Origin: Diphasiastrum complanatum
Lineage: Eukaryota > Streptophyta > Lycopodiopsida > Lycopodiales > Lycopodiaceae
Direction of reading: 5' to 3'
DNA length: 64,000 bases
Assembly (NCBI GenBank): GCA_029204225.1
Contig: CM055098.1
Coordinates: 53,695,824 to 53,759,823, forward strand
Below are positions 60,170-64,000 of the stretch, piece after piece; position 1 is the stretch's first letter; each line of letters begins with the position of its first letter. The position numbers and the translations under genes are program-made. The notes below the pieces were generated by a model that had not been told where the DNA came from, made no database searches, and worked only from the letters and a program-made list of their open reading frames with translations.

Positions 60170-61147
60170 AACGCTCCAGCGACTTTTCAGCGAATTATGA
60201 TGTTAATCTTTGCTGCCTTCCTGAGAACTTTTCTTGCAATATTTATTGATGATTTCTGTGTATACAGTGATATAAAGACACACCTGCAGAAACTGAAATT
60301 AACATTGCAATGGTGTTGAGATACTTGTTTATCTCTTCATCCAGAGAAATGTTTTTTTGGTATGAAAGAAGGAATATTGCTCGGACACAGAATATCTAAT
60401 AGAGAAATAGAAGTCGACAAAGATAAAGTCGAGCTTATAAAAAATCTTCAGATACCAACCAATTTACGTGAACTAAGAGCTTTCTTAGGACATGTTGGCT
60501 ATTACAGGAGATTTATTCAAAATCATGCTTCTATTGTTGCCTCTCTTACACATCTACTAAAGAAACAAGTAGAATACTTGTGGACGAATGAACAGCAGAA
60601 AGCATTCGAAGATCTTAAGCAAAGGTTGATTAATGCTCCTATTCTGAGACCACCCAACTAGGCTATTTTATTTCACAGCTATGTGGATGTTTCTACATTT
60701 GCTATTGGCATCTTTCTAAGCCAGAAGGACGACCAGAAGAAGGATTATCCCATCTACTATGCGAGTCGACAACTCAGTGCATCAGAGAAGAATTTTTCGG
60801 CTACAGAAAGGGAAGCACTTGGCACGATTTTCACTGTTAAAAAATTTTGACATTATTTGTTGGGATATGCATTTATTTTTCATGTGGATCATTATGTTCT
60901 TAAGTATCTTGTAAATAAACCAGATCTATCAGGACGAATTGCTCGATGGATTCTACTTCTGCAAGAATTTACTTATCAAGTAGAGCTTCGTCAAGGAAAA
61001 TATCATACGAATGCTGATTATCTATCGCGACTCAACACCGGAAAAATTGAAGACCCTATCAGTGATGATTTTCTAACCGAACATTTATTCGAAATTTCAT
61101 CTACAAATTTGTTATATTCTGATATTATTATTTATTTAAAGGATTAG
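60170..61147 (+). pseudogene. Ty3/gypsy RT (C-terminal half) and RNase H
   Basis: NAPATFQRIMMLIFAAFLRT, FIDDFCVYS (catalytic DD), HPEKCFFGMKEGILLGHRIS, RELRAFLGHVGYYRRFI and NEQQKAFEDLKQRL form the palm/thumb/connection. After a TAG at 60,660: YVDVSTFAIGIFLSQ, YYASRQLSASEKNFSATERE, LGYAFIFHVDHYVLKYLVNK, RIARWILLLQEFTYQVEL and GKYHTNADYLSRL, the RNase H. Stops at 60,660 and 60,849 disable it. Confidence 0.88.
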
Positions 61148-62361
61148 ATATATTTGGATGGTTACGATTTGGAACAAAAGACAGTTTTTCAATATAAGGT
61201 AGCACCTTATACAATTATTAGTAGCACCTTATACAATTATTAACAATGTTCTGTACAAGCTTGGTGCTGACTATCAACTACGAAGATGTCTCGAAACTGA
61301 AGACATTAAAAAGGTTGTTGAAGCCTTACACTCAAAAGATGCTGGTGGACATTTTGCTTTGAAGAATACTATTAATAAGATATTGACTGCCAAGTATTGG
61401 TGGCCAACAATGTTCAAGGATGTATCAAATTTTATTCGTTCATGTGATCCATGCCAGAGATTTGGTAAGCCTACAAAAGCAATGAATTGGCCATTGACAC
61501 CAATCTTGCCTCTAGCACCATTCTAGAAGTGGGGGATTGACTTTGTCGGTCCAATCAAACCTGTTACCCGACATACGAAATGTTGTTATATTCTAGTTGC
61601 CATAGATTATGCTACCAAGAACGTTGAAGCAGAGGCGACGAACGAAACGATGCGAAAACTGTCGCGACGTTCTTATTCAAAAGTATAATCACAAGATATG
61701 GTTGTCCACTTGAATTAGTAAGTGACCGAGGAACAAATTTTCTAAATGATACGATATGGTTGCTGACAACCTATTTTCTGATCAAACAAAGAAAAACTAC
61801 ACCGTATAATCCAAAAGCAAACGGGTTGACAGAAAGAGCTAATGGAATCTTATGTAAGATCCTGACTAAAATTACTAAATAGCACATGCAACAAATTGGG
61901 ATCAGAAACTACCATCAGTTCTCTGGGCTTATCGCAACACAGAGAAAATCACGTCAAAACAGACACCATATTTCCTTACATATGGTATGCATCCTATCTT
62001 GCCAATTGAATTCGAGGTGAAAACCTTTCGTATTCAAGCTCAATGAACAAATGCAAAATTAATAAATGAAAGGTTGACTAATATTGAAGAACTAGTTGAA
62101 GCTCAAGAGACTTCACAAAAACTAACGGAGGAAATCCAGAAACAAAAAAAGAAGAAATATGACAATCATATAAAAAAATGTGATCTTAAAGCTGATGATT
62201 ATGCGCTAATATATGACAGTCGCCATCAAAATTTCCCTGGAAAACTCCATATGCGATGGCTTGGACCATATAAAGTCATAGAGGTGTTTGACAATAGTTT
62301 TGTGCAACTTCAATCACTTGAAGGTGAACTATTACCGACATGTAATAACGGTGCAGACTAA
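61148..62361 (+). pseudogene. Ty3/gypsy integrase with GPY domain
   Basis: GGHFALKNTINKILTAKYWW and CDPCQRFGKP are the zinc-binding part; [19 protein letters not shown] and NPKANGLTERANG carry the catalytic D, D and E. The last piece (62,074-62,361) has ADDYALIYDSRH and MRWLGPYKVIEVFDNSFVQL, a GPY/F module without chromodomain. Several stops and frame changes. The missing chromodomain separates it from the chromovirus at 36.6 kb and fits the Tat-like downstream ORF. Confidence 0.82.
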
Positions 62362-62394
62362 AGAAATATTACCTTTGACCAGAATTTTTTTTAT

Positions 62395-62680
62395 TCTGAT
62401 TATTTTCTAGTATTTTTCTGAAAATAATCGCGAATTTTCTTTTATTTTTTTTCTTTCTAGAAATTTTTCAGAAATTTTCGAGAAATTTTCTTGACTTCTC
62501 TCAATCTTTCAATATCATTTTAAAAGTATTTTCGAGAATTTTTTGAGAGACTTTTTAACATTATCTCCAGTTTCTTGAGAAATTTTTGTGAGTTTCTGTA
62601 CATTGTTTTTAAGATCCTTCGAGAAAGTTTTGCGAAACTTTCTAGAATCTTTCTAGCATATTTTTGAGAATCTCTCTACC
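62395..62680. repeat. TTCnnGAA-rich low-complexity segment
   Basis: Repeated TTC.GAGAA and TTCTAGAA words (for example 62,455-62,462, 62,477-62,484, 62,531-62,538, 62,618-62,625 and 62,640-62,647) in a T-rich background between the integrase and the next ORF. They resemble half heat-shock elements, but the spacing is irregular. Confidence 0.45.
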
Positions 62681-63067
62681 TACTTTTTGTATCCCTCCAT
62701 TAAAGATGATGGCCACGTGATCATCATTATTCACACGTGTGTATGCTCACAGATATTGTTTTTTTTTTCTTAATTTATTTTTTTTCTTTTTACAAACGAT
62801 CTTCCTTCATTAAAGATCGATCTGGCAAATTATAGTTTCAAACACTGAGCCATGCACGTCCTCCATAAATGGAAGTGACAGATGTCAAGTCACATGTCAC
62901 ATGATCATCCCTTTCACACCGCTACTGCTTATCAGAGTTATTTACTACTTTTTCTCTTTACACTTTCTACCTGCGAAGTTTACGCTTTTCTGCGTTCATT
63001 CTTTGCGATCAAAGGATCTTTTTGCGAACTATTGCGATCTACGAAGCTATCGTTCAACATTCAAACA

Positions 63068-64000
63068 ATGGCTTCCGCATCAGGTTCGAGCTCTAATATT
63101 ATTTGGAAAGCACGTGCAGGAATCTGTCTGGCATCCATCCAGTCCTTTTTGGATCGATGCAGGTTGGGTGATTTGAAAGTGGACCCCTTTATCATCCTCT
63201 CTGAAGTCAGTACTGGTGAACTCCATCCATTCAATTTCGGAGGTGGACTTCAAAGTTCACGTACGAGGCCAATTCTTCACTATCACTGAAGACCTGTTCT
63301 GCACAGCTCTCGGATTACCTCTGGATGGGAAGCTGCTTTCAACTAACAAAGATTCGGTGGATGAAGCTGCCCATTTTTTAAGCAACTGTTTCGTACCCAC
63401 GAAGGGGTACAAAATCTCTATGATCCGAGATACAACATTCAAGCTGTTTTGTAAATATGCAAACCAAGCAATCTTTTTTATGGATGCAGATGCTACCATT
63501 TCAGTTCAAAATTTTGGGTATATATTAGATGCTCTTGCTGGTACTCCAGTGTGCTTCGGCGTTATCACAGACAAAGCCTTTTTGCGTTGGAGCCCATGTA
63601 TCTCGACTCTGTGCTCATTTTGACATATTGAGCGATCAAGAGAAAACCATGCTGACAAGAAAATTGTTGGTTCCCAAGCCAATAGATCTTTCCAGCATCC
63701 TTTCTATACCTATTCTGGTTCCAGTCGATGCTGCACCAACAATCGAAGTAGCAACCACCACTGGTATGGAAACTGAGGCTGTGGCAATGGACATTGATGG
63801 AGCTACTGCTGCTGTGGATTCTTCAAAGCCAGCATTTGCTTCCACATCTCAGAAGCAGCCAAGCGCATCCACCTCTGAGGGTGACACAATCCAGTTAGAT
63901 ACATCAGACAAGGGATGCGTAGCTGCTGAAGGCAACACTGGGGCACATGTGGCAGATGACGAAGAACCAGACGACCAGCCCCAGTGGTTTCGATCCATGA
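63068..64000 (+). pseudogene. Athila/Tat-type extra ORF downstream of pol (runs off the window)
   Basis: Starts MASASGSSSNIIWKARAGIC at 63,068, shifts frame near 63,220 to DFKVHVRGQFFTITEDLFCT and ALGLPLDG, and shifts again near 63,615 to AHFDILSDQEKTML. The V.VRG..F.[IV]T...[FI]...LGLP pattern is that of the 'putative plant transposon protein' domain found in extra ORFs of Athila/Tat (Ogre-like) gypsy elements. From 63,700 on the protein is Ala/Thr/Ser-rich and acidic (VADDEEPDDQPQWF at the end). Position after integrase fits the 3' extra ORF of such elements. Confidence 0.65.

Overview
The window reads as nuclear DNA from a land plant with a large, repeat-rich genome. The only intact host gene I can support is a three-exon SMXL/SMAX1-like gene (minus strand, 4,814-9,453), the strigolactone/karrikin-pathway ClpB-like repressor found only in plants. 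Almost everything else is transposon: Ty1/copia and Ty3/gypsy fragments, two of them with chromodomains, LTRs with iMet-type primer sites, a gag-only LTR element, and long GA/GT microsatellites. I cannot name the species; the large interspersed repeat load and SMAX1-type SMXL fit many lineages, including non-seed plants.

Layout. 1-2.7 kb: broken gag remnants and a copia 3' LTR. 4.8-9.5 kb: SMXL gene. 10-15.8 kb: mostly unrecognised AT-rich DNA with a minus-strand gypsy integrase/chromodomain remnant at 12.3-12.9 kb. 15.8-34.7 kb: three related but diverged copies (A, B, C) of an unusual DNA transposon, separated by LTR fragments. 34.7-48.4 kb: nested LTR elements, including a solo LTR with a clean target duplication and a gag-only retrotransposon of about 6.7 kb. 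48.4-53.7 kb: nothing recognised. 53.7-57.3 kb: copia and gypsy pieces, including a tandem array of primer-binding-site motifs. 57.3-64 kb: a decayed gypsy element with gag, protease, RT, RNase H and integrase, followed by an Athila/Tat-type extra ORF.

The main discovery candidate is the A/B/C transposon family. Copy B is bounded by a perfect 27-bp terminal inverted repeat (21,324-21,350 and 26,801-26,827). Combining the copies, the family carries four genes: (1) a plus-strand multi-exon transposase-like gene with a coiled coil, a HPC[LF]YC motif and a late SIWSSQGMEKSHW block; (2) a minus-strand gene of unknown function starting MASSS; (3) a plus-strand gene whose N-terminus is a histone H3 fold, most like centromeric CENH3, followed by a basic linker, a polyproline stretch and, in copy B, exons resembling a Ulp1/C48 SUMO-type cysteine protease; (4) in copy B, a minus-strand gene with a weakly BAH-like N-terminus. 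Genes 2 and 3 are divergent and share a promoter region packed with repeated motifs. A transposon-borne CENH3-like histone fused to a SUMO-protease-like domain is not something I recognise as described. All copies seen here carry disabling changes, so the active form must be sought elsewhere in the genome.
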